The notes below the pieces were generated by a model, which worked only from the letters and a program-made list of their open reading frames with translations, was not told the DNA's origin and did not search any database. A DNA stretch of 64,000 nt from contig JAJEKV010000013.1 in assembly GCA_021234155.1 (NCBI GenBank), positions 4,026,028-4,090,027 on the forward strand. The letters are read 5' to 3'. A program made the position numbers and the translations under genes. Source of the stretch: Isoetes taiwanensis. Lineage: Eukaryota > Streptophyta > Lycopodiopsida > Isoetales > Isoetaceae. How positions within the stretch are numbered: the stretch's first letter is position 1; the number at the start of each line of letters is the position of its first letter. Below are positions 44,621 to 56,498 of this stretch, piece by piece.

Positions 44621-45383
44621 AATTTTGGGGGCCTTGTGCATTACGTTGGCTATAAGAAGAGCCAAGCACTTTGGTGATTTTTAAGGATTACTTACATTAT
44701 TCTTTTCGAGCTTCTTTTTGCTTCTTGGCACTGCTCTTGGGTCTAATTATCAGCTCTAGATGGCTTTAATTTTTAGACTAGATCTAGTCCCTTTTGTTAT
44801 AGGATCTAGTGATAATTTGAAAAGGTTTGAGGTAATGATAAAGTTTGCTGCAAGGATGTAGATATCCAATCCGAGAAAGTGGATTGCAAATTGAAGTGTA
44901 TGGATCATATCACTCTAGTACTATTTTATTTTTAAGGGGAATTCCTTGCCTTAGTTTCCTCACTGTTTTCCGTGATTACACAGTTGAACCAACAAAAGCT
45001 TTATTCTGATCTAGTGCTTCTAATCTAGTGTTTGATGGTAGTACACCTAGAGCGATTGTATTCGAGCTTGCTTGATTTGAAACATGTGCAGAGTCAGATA
45101 TTGGAAAAGATAAGGTTCAAATCTTAAAGTGCTTCTAGATGCACGTTCCAGGAAATCGGAGTCCGTATAAGTTTTTAGAGATGCTTGAGAAGCCTTGGAA
45201 AATTCCTGTATGCTACTTTGACCTTGTAAGCAAATGGGCAATTAGACTGACTTGGGTTAGTCTGAGCAGGAGCATACCATTCAAAAGGACATTAGGGAGG
45301 ATTTCATTGCGGGGAGCTCATAGCCACAGGTGCTGTAGTTCAGAAAGCCATTAAATGGTGGGAGACATTCCTTTTATTGGCAC

Positions 45384-46090
45384 TCCACCTGAAGTGGCAC
45401 AGATCCAGACCACACAATTTGTAACATCAAGGGCTGAGATGTATGTCACGTTAGAGGGGGCGGGTAAAACGAATTCTACACGATTTTAGCACCTTTAGCA
45501 CATGCGAAACAAAATAGAGTCCCTCCATTTAACTAAGAACTTGAAGGTAAATAGAATTGGCCCCTCCATTTAACTAAGAAGCTGAAAGTAAATTTGTTTG
45601 CCCAACGCCTACAAATAAACCACATTGTTAACACATGGAGCCATAGAATACGAATCAAGTAGCGTAAACCATGAGAATACGAATCAAGTAGCGTAAACCA
45701 CCAGGGAGCCAAGATTCTTGGATTTTGGCTTAATTGTTTAAAACAGGTATTTTTTGGGTTGTAGGAAAATTTTGTCTCAAAATTTAATGCGTCAAAATCG
45801 ATCATCGATAGTGATCAAACAACAGATTAAGATCAAAGATCAAACAACAGATTACAAAAATGGACCACTGAGTGATCAAATAACAGATTCAGATCAAAGA
45901 TCAAACAACAGATTATAGAAATGGACTACTGAGTGATCAAAATTGAATGCCGGGTAGAACAAAGGTGCAGTTATTAAACGTCACTCCCATTTGCTTTGCT
46001 TCATCTTTATATTTCATTTCTGCAATATCCTTCAGCTTACCCTCTTCTGCCTAATGGAATGCATAGGCCGGGAAATACAACTTCTCTGAA
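45384..46090. other. Spacer with small tandem repeats
   Basis: AGATCAAACAACAGATTA with ATGGAC(C/T)ACTGAGTGATCAA is repeated twice (45800-45945), and AGAATACGAATCAAGTAGCGTAAACC is duplicated near 45645-45700. No gene. Confidence 0.6.
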
Positions 46091-46226
46091 GCCTCTGATG
46101 GCTGAAAGTTCTTTCTACCACTGATACGCTAAGTAACACCATCCCAAAGCTATAAACATCACTCTTCTCTGATATTGCTAGCTTATAGAGCCATTCAGGA
46201 GCTAGATAATCACTGCACCCTTGCAA
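46091..46226 (-). pseudogene. Receptor-like kinase fragment
   Basis: The minus strand reads DYLAPEWLYKLAISEKSDVY then SFGMVLL, which is the APE and DVYSFGMVL region (kinase subdomains VIII-IX) of plant receptor-like kinases. Stops and unrelated sequence surround it. Only about 40 residues are recognisable, so it is a gene fragment. Confidence 0.75.
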
Positions 46227-46227
46227 C

Positions 46228-46345
46228 AGAACCAGAAACTCGACGAATGAAAAAAGAAAGTCGATGAATGAAGCAAGAAACTCGACGATGAATGAAGCAA
46301 GAAACTTGAGGAATGAAGCCAGAAAGTCGAGGATGAAGGTAATAC
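46228..46345 (+). repeat. Minisatellite, about 22-25 bp unit
   Basis: Five or six units of AGAAACTCGACGAATGAAGC with small changes, directly after the kinase fragment. Confidence 0.75.
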
Positions 46346-46536
46346 TTCAGGATTACCTACAAGAAAGATAAACATTTGTTAGAAACAAGCAAACAGAAAG
46401 GCAAGAACATAAAGGAGGCAAGCACGGCCGAAAACTTGCTTGCAACAAACAAAAACAGGGCTTGAAGCTTGGCGGTCGAACTGAGCGGTCGGGGTTCTGA
46501 CGGCGAAACTTTGATCGGCGATATCTCTCTTATCTG

Positions 46537-47920
46537 GTGTCAGATTTTGGCGTGCTTCGGCTCGTTGGAAAGCTTGCTCCGAGCTCTTTCCGGAGGTGTA
46601 TAGCATCAGCTGTTTTGCATGTAGCTTGTTGCCGCAATACAGCTGATTTCCGGACTGGTTCGGATGTCATGGCTCCTGCCAGACAGGCTGATGGGGAATC
46701 GATTGAGTCTCATGGCTTGAGGCTGAAGCCAAGGGAGATAGCGAGGAGGAAGAATCCTCCAGTAAAGGGGAAGGGCGCGGGTCTCGGCATGCATGAAGAG
46801 GCGCGGGCTGTAGGAAGTGGTGTGCAATTGGTGGCAAAGATGAGGGAGCTCTTGGAATCCCCTTCGGTTGAGAGGTATGTGGATTGCTCTTCCTCTCAAT
46901 ATAATTCGAGACTCGATGGATTGTGTTTTGGAGACTCGGTGTTGATTCCATCAAGCATGCCCCTTTGGAACCGGATCTGCGGATGCCCTCTTCCCCTGCG
47001 GCTTGGGAAGGGATCACTTGTCGGGTGATGCCTCTTCTAGGGTGCATGTAGCTGATATGCCTCCCGGGTGCCTCCGGATACCTCTCGGGGTGCCGTGGCG
47101 GCAGCCCCAACTCCGGCGGCTTTGCGGGCGAGCAATGACATCGTTGTTCGCATCACTCTACCGGGGTTTTTTGATTGGATCAAGCGCAAGGCTCCTGGAG
47201 TGTAGGATCGCCCGTGGTTCAAGAGGCTCAAATTTGTGGAGGATCATCACTCTATTGACTACAGTGCAGACTCTTCCGGAGACTCCATGGATAGATATTG
47301 ATCATATCGGGCATGTTCGCAGACCATTGAGAATCTAGTTTCATTTTATGTATTGGGCTACTTCACGGGTTACATATTGGACACGAGGAGGTTTAGCTCT
47401 TGGCTTGCCTTAGGGCATCCGAGGCGGATTGGTTTGCCTGTATCGGTCGCTGAAATTCCTACCAAATAATTTCTTCATAATCATGTTTGAGGCTGAGTCT
47501 TCCGTGCGGCAATTGGTTAGTCGCGGGGTGGATACTTTGGGTGAATCTTATGTGTTGTATCAGTATTATACTCCGGCAATGTCCACCAGTTCTTTGACAG
47601 CGGTTAAAATCCTGTGTTGGTTCCAGATTGAGGATCTTTCTCCGATCCGATGGTGCCCGATTTCTTGGTTTCTATGGCTAATGGCCCGGGTGTATATTTG
47701 GCTCATTCTATTGCGGGTCCCCAAGATCTCAGGTTGCTCGCCTGCTTTGGTACTGTGCCCACTTCTCTTCCAGTGCGTAGTGGTCCTTGGCATTTTCTCT
47801 TCCGATTGAAGCTTTTCAATGGCTCTGAGATCCGGCGGATGTTTCCATCTATTGTGCTACCATCTGACCCTGTTGATGATCCTGTTGGTGCTTGTGATGT
47901 GGTAGAGGCCGCTGGGTGCT
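46537..47920 (+). pseudogene. LINE ORF1 (gag-like) region
   Basis: The first frame (46537-47028) is Arg/Lys rich (LRLKPREIARRKNPPVKGKG). Later frames give VSFYVLGYFTGYI and SVAEIPTKYF, then SGPWHFLFRLKLF, loosely fitting the DUF4283 domain found in plant LINE ORF1 proteins. It is split among frames. Beyond 47920 follows a Gly/Arg-rich part (GRGGGVVGRGGVGRG). Confidence 0.45.
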
Positions 47921-48435
47921 TATGCAGGGGGCCCGGATTCCTCTCGCTTCACGAGGCACCGTGCGAGGGACTCCGTGGTGCAGTGAGTGGAGTTGGACGA
48001 GGTGGTGTGGTTGGGAGAGGTGGTGGTGTGGTTGGGAGAGGTGGTGTGGGACGAGGCCGGGGTGCTTCTTCGCCGGGCCGCCCATTGGATGGCGTGGGCT
48101 ACGGGACGTGGTGGCTCGAGGAAGGCCTCGAGATGATTTGGTTGTGGCTAGGTCTGAGGACAGGGCTGTGGGAGGGGCTGGTGATCCTGTTGGGGATGTC
48201 CCGGTAGCGGTATGTGCTGAGCATGAGGTGGCTGGAGCAGCCCGGTTGGAGGTAGAGACTATATGGAGGTGCCTAGGGGACTTTCTCGTGTTGGAAGTGG
48301 AATGTCACGTAGAGCGGATGTGGGTCACATTGCTTTGATTAATCCTCCGGCTCTAGATGATGACTACGTGGAGTGGGCTGATTGGTGGGTAGGCATGTGG
48401 GGTTGGACACTTCTCCTCCAGGGGATGAATAGGTC

Positions 48436-49250
48436 GATCCTTAGTTGGAATGTCGGGGGTGCGGTCCTCTAGTAGTAAGAGGGCCCGTGTTTCTTTGGCA
48501 CTTCGGCGATTTAAGGCCCCGATATTATTTGCATTGGGGAGCATAAGTGTCCTGAGCTGATATGTCTAGGCTCATGAATATGGTTGGTAGGCGGTTTGCC
48601 TCTATTGCTTCTCCTTCCGGGGACTAGTGGGGGTACTCTTATTGCTTGGAGGATGGATGTGTGTCACGTACTCTGCAGTGACAGGTTTTGGTCGGTGGGC
48701 AATAATTAAGTGGTTGGAGGGAGGGCAAGATTGGGGGTTGTTAATGTTTATGCCCCTAATCAGCCTTCTCGTAGGGTGCTTTGTGGGCCCCTGACCGGAA
48801 TAAGTTGCAAGCCCTTGGTGGGTTGCAGGGCTTGGTTCTTTGTTAGGGGACTTCAATATGGTAGGCAGTAGAGGATCACTGGATTTCTGGAACCCAGGTT
48901 GTGCATGGGTTTGAGAGGGACCAGTGGTCTCGTTTGTTGCAGGATTTGGCCTTGGTTGAGGTCCCTGGGGACTTGTCTTTCACCTATTGTAATAGGCAGA
49001 TTGGTGCGGGCCGGGCGTATGCTAGGCATGACCGATGCTATGCTTCCCCATGCGCGACCGGATGGTGTGCCCTCTTTTGCGCGGAGTAACATTCTGTCTA
49101 CCTCCGGTTCTGATCATTACCCTCGAGGTTGTGTCCAAATCGGTGCGGTTGCCTCTCGGCCCTCTGGGGCCGGTGTTCCGTTTGAACACCCGGCTTCTGG
49201 CTGATGCAGATTTCTCAGCCCAGTGCCAGGAGTTGTGGCTTGATACCTTT
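48436..49250 (+). pseudogene. LINE endonuclease (EEP) region
   Basis: NRSILSWNVGG marks the start of an endonuclease/exonuclease/phosphatase domain. Further on, in shifting frames, come VVNVYAPNQPS, LLGDFNMVG, and FTYCNRQIGAGRAYARHDR, equivalent to the usual WTW.N...... .sRLDR-type end. Several shifts break the domain. Confidence 0.6.
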
Positions 49251-49689
49251 TCATCTCTGAAGGGTATGTCTGGTATGGTGATTGCGTTGGCCAGGGTGAA
49301 GCGTTTTGCCAAGGTCTTTGGTAGGCAGCGTGTGCAGCAGGAGCGGCAGGAGTTGCATGGTCTCTATCAGGAGTTGGAGAGGATGGGCGCAAAGCCTTCC
49401 GATGGCATTAGGGAGAATGCAGTGTTGCAGCCGTATTGTTGCTCTGGAGCAGGTTAAAGTGCAGGAGGCGGCGTGTGAAGGCAGCTCTTACCGGTTTGAA
49501 GAAGGGGACACAAGTTCGTTGGTGTTCTTCAGAGCGGCCTAGGCACGCAATGCGATATCAAAGATCTATGGCGCCCCTTGCTTTGCCCCGATGGCGGACT
49601 TTGGAGGATCCCGCTGATTTGCAGAGGTATGTGCATGTTCATTTCTCAGGGTTTTTCACACAGTGCACTCTTCCCTATGATGCAGGAGC

Positions 49690-50890
49690 TTGTTTTGGGA
49701 GCTGTTAAGCCATCTATTCTGCCTCACCAGCGTGAGAGCTTGGAAGCGTGAGCTCTCCAGAGAGGATTTAGCGGAGGCATGTATGTGCATGGCCAAGGAT
49801 AAATGTCCTGGGCTGGATGGCATTCTGTGGAGTTCTTCGGACTTATTGGGAGTGGGGCTGGTGAGTCCGTGGTGTGCAGGTGTATCTTGAGTTCTTTGCA
49901 ATCTTCTCAAATGGATAGGATCTTGAATACCGCATGCATTTCCTTGATTCCTAAGGTTAAGCAGCCTTCTACTATTAATGATTGGAGGCCTATCTCCTTG
50001 TTGTCCTCTGTGTATAAGATTATTGCGAAAGCCCTGGCAGAGAAGTTGAAGGCGGTGTTGACTTCCATTAGTAAGGTGCAGTCTGGGTTTGTCCCTGGGA
50101 GGAACATTTTGACTAATGTTGCGCAGACTTATGAGGGCCTTTATTGGGCCGGGAGAACAGTCAAGGCATTGCCTATCTTAAGCTTGACTTCCGCCAAAGC
50201 TTATGATAGTGTCCATTGGGAGTTCTTTATCCGCCATGATGTTAGCATTGGGTCTGTGGTCCACGCTTTTTCTGAGAGCGATCATGAAGCTGCATAGGTC
50301 AAGACAGCTCGGTGGTGTGCCACCGCCTTTTTCTCCTTAGGCGAGGAGGGTGCGTCAGGGGTGCCCTTTGGCGCCGTTTTTGTTTACGATTGTGGCGGAG
50401 GCACCTTTGTCTCGATTGTTTTTAGGCTGCGGTGGAGGGGGGTGGTGGATGGGCGGATGCGGATGGTAGCCAGCATATTATTAACGATTTCTTGATGACA
50501 CTTTCCTCTTCTTGGTGGCAGAAGAGAGGAATTTGCGGAATGTGAAGGGTTTGTTGGATACTTTCTCCTTGGCCTCGGGCATTCTTCTGAATTGGGGTAA
50601 GTGCTCCGCATTATGGGCCCGGTGACCGCCTCCTCCTTGTCGGCTCTATTCCCTTGGAAGGTGCTTTCAGGTAATGTGTGTACTAAGTTGTTGGGTATTC
50701 CCTTTGGAGGGGATGTTTCCATGGGGAGGGTGTGGGATGAGATTTTGCAGGGGTTGCAGAAACACCTCAATTGGTGGAAGGGTAGCAAGTTGTCCATGGC
50801 AGGTGGGATCACTATTGCCAAGTCAAGACTTTGTAGCACTCATGTGTATCTGACATCTGCGATGTTAGCTCCTCGAGTAAGATGAGGCTT
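49690..50890 (+). pseudogene. LINE reverse transcriptase
   Basis: The frame 49803-50297 has ACISLIPKVKQPSTINDWRP, ISLLSSVYKIIAKALAEKLK, VQSGFVPGRNIL and AKAYDSVHWEFF, which are RT blocks of plant L1 elements. RQGCPLAPFLF (50350) and FLDDTFLFL (50495, a change from the usual FADDT) follow in other frames, then GILLNWGKCS. The first catalytic Asp region reads SLTSAKAYD rather than LDF-KAYD, so the enzyme is inactive as read. Confidence 0.8.
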
Positions 50891-52336
50891 TAGATAAGAT
50901 TGTTGAAATTTTTGTGGGGCGGGATGACTGAAGGGGCGGTTGTTAAAGTGGCTTGGTGGAAGTGTCTCCACCCCCGGGAGGATGGGGGCTTGGCCATTCT
51001 GGATTTAGCACTGCATAGTAAGGTGTTGGTCTCCAAGTTTGTTTGGAGCATTCTGCAGGATGGAGCATCTTCTCCTCGGTGCTTGGGCTACCGCTGTTGC
51101 AGTCTTTTTCGCCATTGTGTGGCGTTTGGGAAGCCTGTCTATGCATGTGGAGTTGCCACGGACCTTGTTGTATGGTCTCCGGCCTTTCCCACATGCATCC
51201 CCCTTTTCTCACGGGGTCCCCGGGCTTGGGATCATGTGTGTGTGCTCTTCCGGCTAGATTATGCCTCGGTTTATCACCACTCTTCTCCTTTCTTGTGGGT
51301 TCCTCTACCCCCGCCAGCACTTGTTCCTTGGGTGCCAGGTGCATGCTCCGGGACGCGAGCCCGTTGGAGGCGAAGCCGCCGTGCTCACCTTGGAGGATTG
51401 GTATTGGGGTGGTCGGCCTAGCCGTGGGAGTTCTTTCGAGCTCGCTTTACTTTGGGGTGGAGGGCTATCCGGGGAGCAAGTGGCGGGGAGTATTCCGCTA
51501 CACATACCTATAGTCCCTCGGGATGATGTGGTGGTGCGTGTTTGGAAGGTTCATCAGGATGTTGTGTCTTCTTGTTTTGTGCGGTCTTGTTCTTGGAGTC
51601 TTTGGCTATTCATGACACACTACCCCTTCGAGGCAAGTGGTCTCTGCAGCTTCCGTGTTCTCGATGGCGCTCGGTTTGGACGTGGACATGGAGCTCATTT
51701 CCCCCACCGAAGGTTAGGGTGCTTGTGGCAGGTGGTGCATTTGTATCGGGTGAATGCCCTTGCGAGTCGGGTTTAGGCGGTGTGAGCCTCTCTCTGCCTT
51801 TGTTGTGGCCTTCATCGTGAGACCGTGGAGCATTGTCGGTTTTATGCCCTCATTTGCGGTGCTGCAGGGATTGGGTTGGGGCTCGTTTCAGGTGAGATTG
51901 ACTAGTCGCCAGCTTCGCTTCATGTGTATCCTGGTGCTTGGCCGCTCTTGCGGCAGCAAGCCTTGCATCTGTGCGTGGCTTGGTTGGTGTGGCTGATTTG
52001 GAAGCGGCGACGGTTGTGGATCTTTCAGAGGATTCAGCAGCCTGCAGCCTCTCTGATTCCTCGACTCAGGTACAAGCTATTTCAAAGCTTTCTGGTGTTC
52101 CCGGGATTAGTAGAGCGGAAGTTTGCCATTTGGCGGGACTTCTTGGGTGTTGTAAATGGTGATGGTCAGTTTGTACAGCAGTAGAGTTGCAGTTTTTCTG
52201 TGAGTTTGTTGTGGAGGGTCGAGGTATTGCTGTCTTTTTGGAGCAGTTCTCCTTCCTCCTCACTTTCTTTGTAACATTACCATTCTTTTAATATATTGAT
52301 GACACAGTTCTTCAAAAAAAAAAAACAGGGCTTGAA

Positions 52337-53285
52337 CTTCAAAGAAAAGCTCCCTATTGCAAAAAAAACTCGACCCAATGCAAGTGCCAAATATAACCAG
52401 CTTTAAAAACTTGTCAAATCATCAAGCGCCTCAACAGAATGACGTAGCGCCATCGCTGAAGCTCTGGAGCTCCGCCATAGCCGAGCAAGAAGGAAGGTAA
52501 AAAAAAAGTGCCGAAAAAAAAAATAATCTTCCGCCAGGTGGCCGGAATTTTGGCTCCCTGGTGAGTTTACGTGAGGGAGCCGCCTGGTTCTCGGGGTTTC
52601 TGGCGGGAAACCCCTCCAACCAGGCGATTCCCTAGCACATAATTCCATGGCACTTGAAATAGATTATCCATAGGAATTTATAAGGCAGCAGTTGAAGTTA
52701 TGGTAGTATTAATAAAGTCTTCCTCAAATATACTTGAGAGGAGAGACCTAAGCAGAATTCAAAATATACTTCCCACTTTTGGGGACTCCTCCTGCACCGA
52801 CAAATAGTGCCAGAGCTTATTCTTACTAATCGATAATGTCTTTCAGAATTGTTGCTTAGTAAAACGAACCACTTCAAGTGGAGTGTCAATAAAAGGAATC
52901 TCCCCCCTAAAATGTACACTATAGCCTACAAATCTAGCTTGGTGTCCAGATTTGAACATGCACTATAGCCTACAAATCTAGCTTGGTGTCCATATTCGAA
53001 CATGTAGGAGGAGAAGTCGATGAATGTCTTAAAATGATATGGTTATTGAGTTGCCAAAGTTTTGCTCGTCCTAATTGTCTTTTGGCTAAGAATCAAGTCT
53101 TCCATAAAGCAAAGCAACAATTGAGTTCAGTATATATAGACTTGGGTCAGTATGCCTCCCAAGACATCATATTTTATGGTAAAGCATGTCCCAAGACCAA
53201 GGGTCAAGTTTTTTCGCGGCTCATGATACGTTTACCTCGGATTCGGGGATCTTGGAGGTAAAGATCTTTTATTTTGATATCCCGG
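52337..53285. other. Spacer, no gene recognised
   Basis: It contains a 41-base direct duplication (AACATGCACTATAGCCTACAAATCTAGC region, 52905-53000). A minus-strand frame around 52403-52648 has no recognisable features. GC-rich words near 52540-52630 (GCCGCCTGG, GGCGGGAAACCCC) can form short hairpins. Confidence 0.4.
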
Positions 53286-53289
53286 GCCA

Positions 53290-54224
53290 CTTCCAATGGG
53301 ATCTGTTCAGGAGACCCCGTTCGAAAGTATGGGCACATGCGAGGTCAACATGGGTCATCTCCACCGTCGAAAACCCTGTCGTATCCCATCCATCCGCAGT
53401 TGAGAGATCACGTCCTCCAGGATCACATTGGCAATTCCCTCCTCCAAGATCCTAAGGGTGACCGATACCGTGGACTGTTATCAGCCATCAGTTATCTCGA
53501 CCTCCGAGATTCCCGGACGTCGTCCCCTCCTCCGAAATCCCCCGGCCATGGCTGTTAACGTTATGTTATCCGTCGTGGTGATCCCGCCCTTCGGGATCGC
53601 CGGGGGGTAGATCCCCTCCTCCGGGATCCCGCAGTCATGGCTATTAATAGTGGAGGTCATCTGCCATGGTGATCCCGCCCTCCAGGATCCCCGGACCCGT
53701 GACGTGGATCCCCTTCTCCGAGATCACCCCCGTCTGGGCTGTTAACGACAGACGTTATCTACCGAGGTGATCTCTCAGGATCCTCGAACCCGTGATGTGG
53801 ATCTCCTCCTTCAGGATCACCTTTGCGTAGACTGTTAACGGGGGGCGTTATTAACTGAGGTGATCCCGCCCTTTGGGATCCTCTACCCCTGGGACGTGGA
53901 TCCCCTCCTCTGAGATCACCCTCACCTGGGCTATTAACAGGGGAGGTTACCCGCCGAGGCAATCCATCCTTCCGGATCCCCAGCCCCTGGCTGACGTAGT
54001 CCATTGCCTCCGCTGAGGTTCTTGACGTGGATCCCCCGTGATGCCTATCCCTCGGACGTGAATCCCTCCTCGGGGATCGCCCCTGCCTGAGCTGTTAACG
54101 GCGGAGGTTATCTGCTGAAGTGATCCTGTCCTCTGGGATCCCCGGCCTCCAGGACGTGGATCCCCTCCTGCAGGATCACCCTCGCATGGGTTGTTAACGG
54201 CGGAGCTTATCTGCCGAAGTGATC
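53290..54224. repeat. Minisatellite, about 97-bp unit, 8-9 units
   Basis: Each unit has GCTGTTAACGG, then GGAGGTTATCTGCCGAGGTG, then GATCCCGCCCTTTGGGATC, then GACGTGGATCCCCTCCTC and GAGATCACCC. Two GATC-bounded inverted repeats lie in each unit. The array is diverged (units near 53556, 53640, 53738, 53832, 53931, 54091 and 54190; weaker before) and is cut by the LTR at 54225. Confidence 0.85.
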
Positions 54225-55909
54225 TGTGACGCTCCCTGAACATATACGACACTCGGACGTATACATACGGGGACTTTCCCCTCCCATGGCGACCAACTCG
54301 CCACGAGCAGGGCCCTCCGTATAACTCGGGCCATCTATAGAGAGATGCTCGAGTGAAGGACACAGAGGGGTCATTCGGCCCACGCCTTCAATGGGACTCC
54401 TACGTCGCGGAAGCGTGAATACAAGGTTAGCACACATCATAGTCATATCATAATTTACCACCACGAAGGGTGGCACATCCATCCAAGTGACGACAACAAA
54501 GAATATGCATCTAATACTAAGGAAAACACCCCAAACCCATGGTTCTACCCCGGCTCAGACTCCAGTGAGGATCGACTGACGGCTAGGTCTCAAGAGATCA
54601 GCAGACCGAATCTTAACATGGCGTTGGCTGGCATAGAACATCGGCTAGGGTTGTCCACTCCATCCGCCCCTCCTGTGCACACTTTGCAGATGAGTCCAAT
54701 CATGCTATGGCGTCACTATAGCCTTCCGGATACGCAGACTCAAGGTATCACCCTTCAGCGCCTACCACGGGGCTCATGAAGCCCCCGTCCGATGAGGCAG
54801 GTGGGGAAGCCGCCCCTTCGGGGATCACGGTGGTTCCATGGGTGGACTAGAGAATACGTGCCGCATCAGCGACCCCCGCATCCGTAGCCGACTTACTCGC
54901 TCTAAATCTACTCAAAGTACAGGATGCCCCATGCGGGTCACACCTCTGTACTCAGGGAGTGTCAGACCCATACCCGCCCTGGATCGCTTAGCCTAGCTCA
55001 CCGGCGGCTATTAGGCCTAGTCCCTTGTAGGAGTCTCGAAGCCTTTTATGTTCGTGCAAGACCCCACCCCCACTTCACCACTGTGTCCCTTGTTTGGTGC
55101 TAAGCCATTCCATAACATCCACGACTCGGTGGTCTCTACAGGCCGCATTTAATGGGAATATTACAGGGCTCTATCTAGGAGCATACTATCATACATGAGC
55201 TCAGAGGTCTCTACCCCCCTTATTTCCCCCATTTCCAGAGTCATACTATGCAAAGAACTATCAATCCATCCTTTAAGAGCAAACCCAGAATCAGAATATA
55301 AAGAGAACTTACCTTTACAACCAAGGGTTAGCTCCTACGAGTAAAACACAGAGAGAACAGACAAAACAACACAACAAGTGCCCAAAAGGGGCGCTACCCT
55401 AGAATATCAGCCTATACTAGCCACCTACCTGAGTTCCTGCTGGACCCGTTATCGTTTGGCGCTTCCATCTTCCTGGGACTTGACGTTTAGCTCTGGCTAC
55501 ACAGGTACGTGCTAGGCAAGGGTGGTGCTCAGCTGGGTGAAGGTGGCGCTCAGGTTGGCAAAGGTAGGTAGGCGCTCAGCTCCTCAAAGGTGGCGCTCAA
55601 CTCCTCTTGGTCGATTATGGCTGATATAGGGGATGGTGATCCACCTTGATGGCTTCAATTAGCATCACCATGTTAGCCAATCGATTTTGGCCAGGTGGCG
55701 CCTTCCCAAACCATAATTAACTTAATTATCCCTTTTTAAATATTAATTCCTTAATTATAGGTTATTATCCTTAATAATTAAATTAGCATAGCTAATTTAA
55801 TCCCTTTAGGTCAACCCCCTAGGTTACCAGACCCCATGGTGGCATATCTATACTGGGTGACGTGTCAATATATTTATACGTATACCGTATAAATACTTAG
55901 AACATCACA
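54225..55909 (-). repeat. 3' LTR, 1685 bp
   Basis: On the minus strand it starts TGTGATGTTCTAAG and ends GGGAGCGTCACA (TG...CA with TGTGA/TCACA ends). The start lies next to the PPT and the end next to the minisatellite. TATAAATA-like text is near its start. Confidence 0.9.
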
Positions 55910-55922
55910 TTCTCCCCTCCTT
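55910..55922 (-). other. Polypurine tract (PPT)
   Basis: AAGGAGGGGAGAA on the minus strand lies directly before the 3' LTR. Confidence 0.85.
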
Positions 55923-56498
55923 AGAGTTAATGCTGTCCTCAGCATTGGGGTTAGATACAAATGTAGTAAATGACATTATGAAGGAAGGGAATTCCTTATT
56001 TCAGAAGATAATATATTAAAACTTCAAAGTTTAAAACAGTTTAAGCACCGAAGTGCAGTTCACATGATTATTATAAGCAACAAGTTCAAGGACCGAAGTT
56101 CAATATCAAATAGCAGGGTAACAATAAGGAACTACATGTAAGCACCATGAAAACTGGAAAAGTCGGGCCATCAGCAACCCTCTATACATGGGCAGGTCAC
56201 GTAGTGCTCACTGGCCTGCACATGTCAATATGTCAGTTTATATAGATAAAATAATTAGGTTGTGGTTGAAGGGTCCACCCCCTATAAGAAATAAAAGAAA
56301 ATTTATCTACAAGGAACCTATCATGCCTATGGTTCGCAATTCATTGCGGCGTAAGGAATGGTCAAGTTCCTATTATAGCCAAGATGAATGCGGCTATGAA
56401 CTACATGCTTTACAAGCAGTTCGCGGCCGTGTCCACATGACAGTACACCACGTCCTAAGGAACACGAAGGTGATCCCATCATCGGTAACTGTTGTTAA
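55923..56498 (-). other. Retrotransposon 3' untranslated region
   Basis: Between the chromodomain stop and the PPT. No supported coding frame. Confidence 0.6.

Larger units (their letters stand above)
38113..44638. mobile_element. CACTA-like DNA transposon, non-autonomous, 6.5 kb
   Basis: The left end CACAAGGCCCCCAAAA and the right end TTTTGGGGGCCTTGTG are perfect 16-base inverted repeats. CAT flanks both sides (38110-38112 and 44639-44641). The empty site survives at 6936-6950 (GGAGCACATTTACGTTGG), which shows the boundaries directly. The CAC...GTG ends and 3-bp duplication fit the CACTA/En-Spm superfamily. No transposase is seen: the inside is AT-rich sequence at both sides and the tandem array of about 340-bp units in the middle. 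Confidence 0.8.
33520..45383. repeat. Segmental duplicate T, copy 2, with two insertions
   Basis: Matches 5237-7655 in three pieces: 33538-34917, about 37757-38112 and 44639-45383. The pieces are collinear, so the intervening blocks were inserted after duplication, or lost from copy 1. The left edge includes TAATGAAACTGTGCTTCATAG, an uninterrupted version of the site where X1 and X2 are inserted. Confidence 0.8.
46467..52320 (+). mobile_element. L1-type LINE, full length but degenerate
   Basis: AAAAACAGGGCTTGAA occurs at 46451-46466 and again at 52321-52336, right after the terminal A run: a 16-bp target-site duplication that fixes both ends. In order it has a gag-like region, an endonuclease region starting ILSWNVGG (48445), a reverse transcriptase (49800-50880) and a zinc-knuckle-like end (HRETVEHCRFY near 51820). 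The 3' end ATATATTGATGACACAGTTC then A-rich is typical of plant L1 elements. Many frameshifts make it inactive as read. Confidence 0.9.

Noticed and set aside
47849-48085. His/Pro-rich minus-strand frame in the LINE
   Set aside because: It is a shadow of the Gly/Arg-rich plus-strand part of LINE ORF1.
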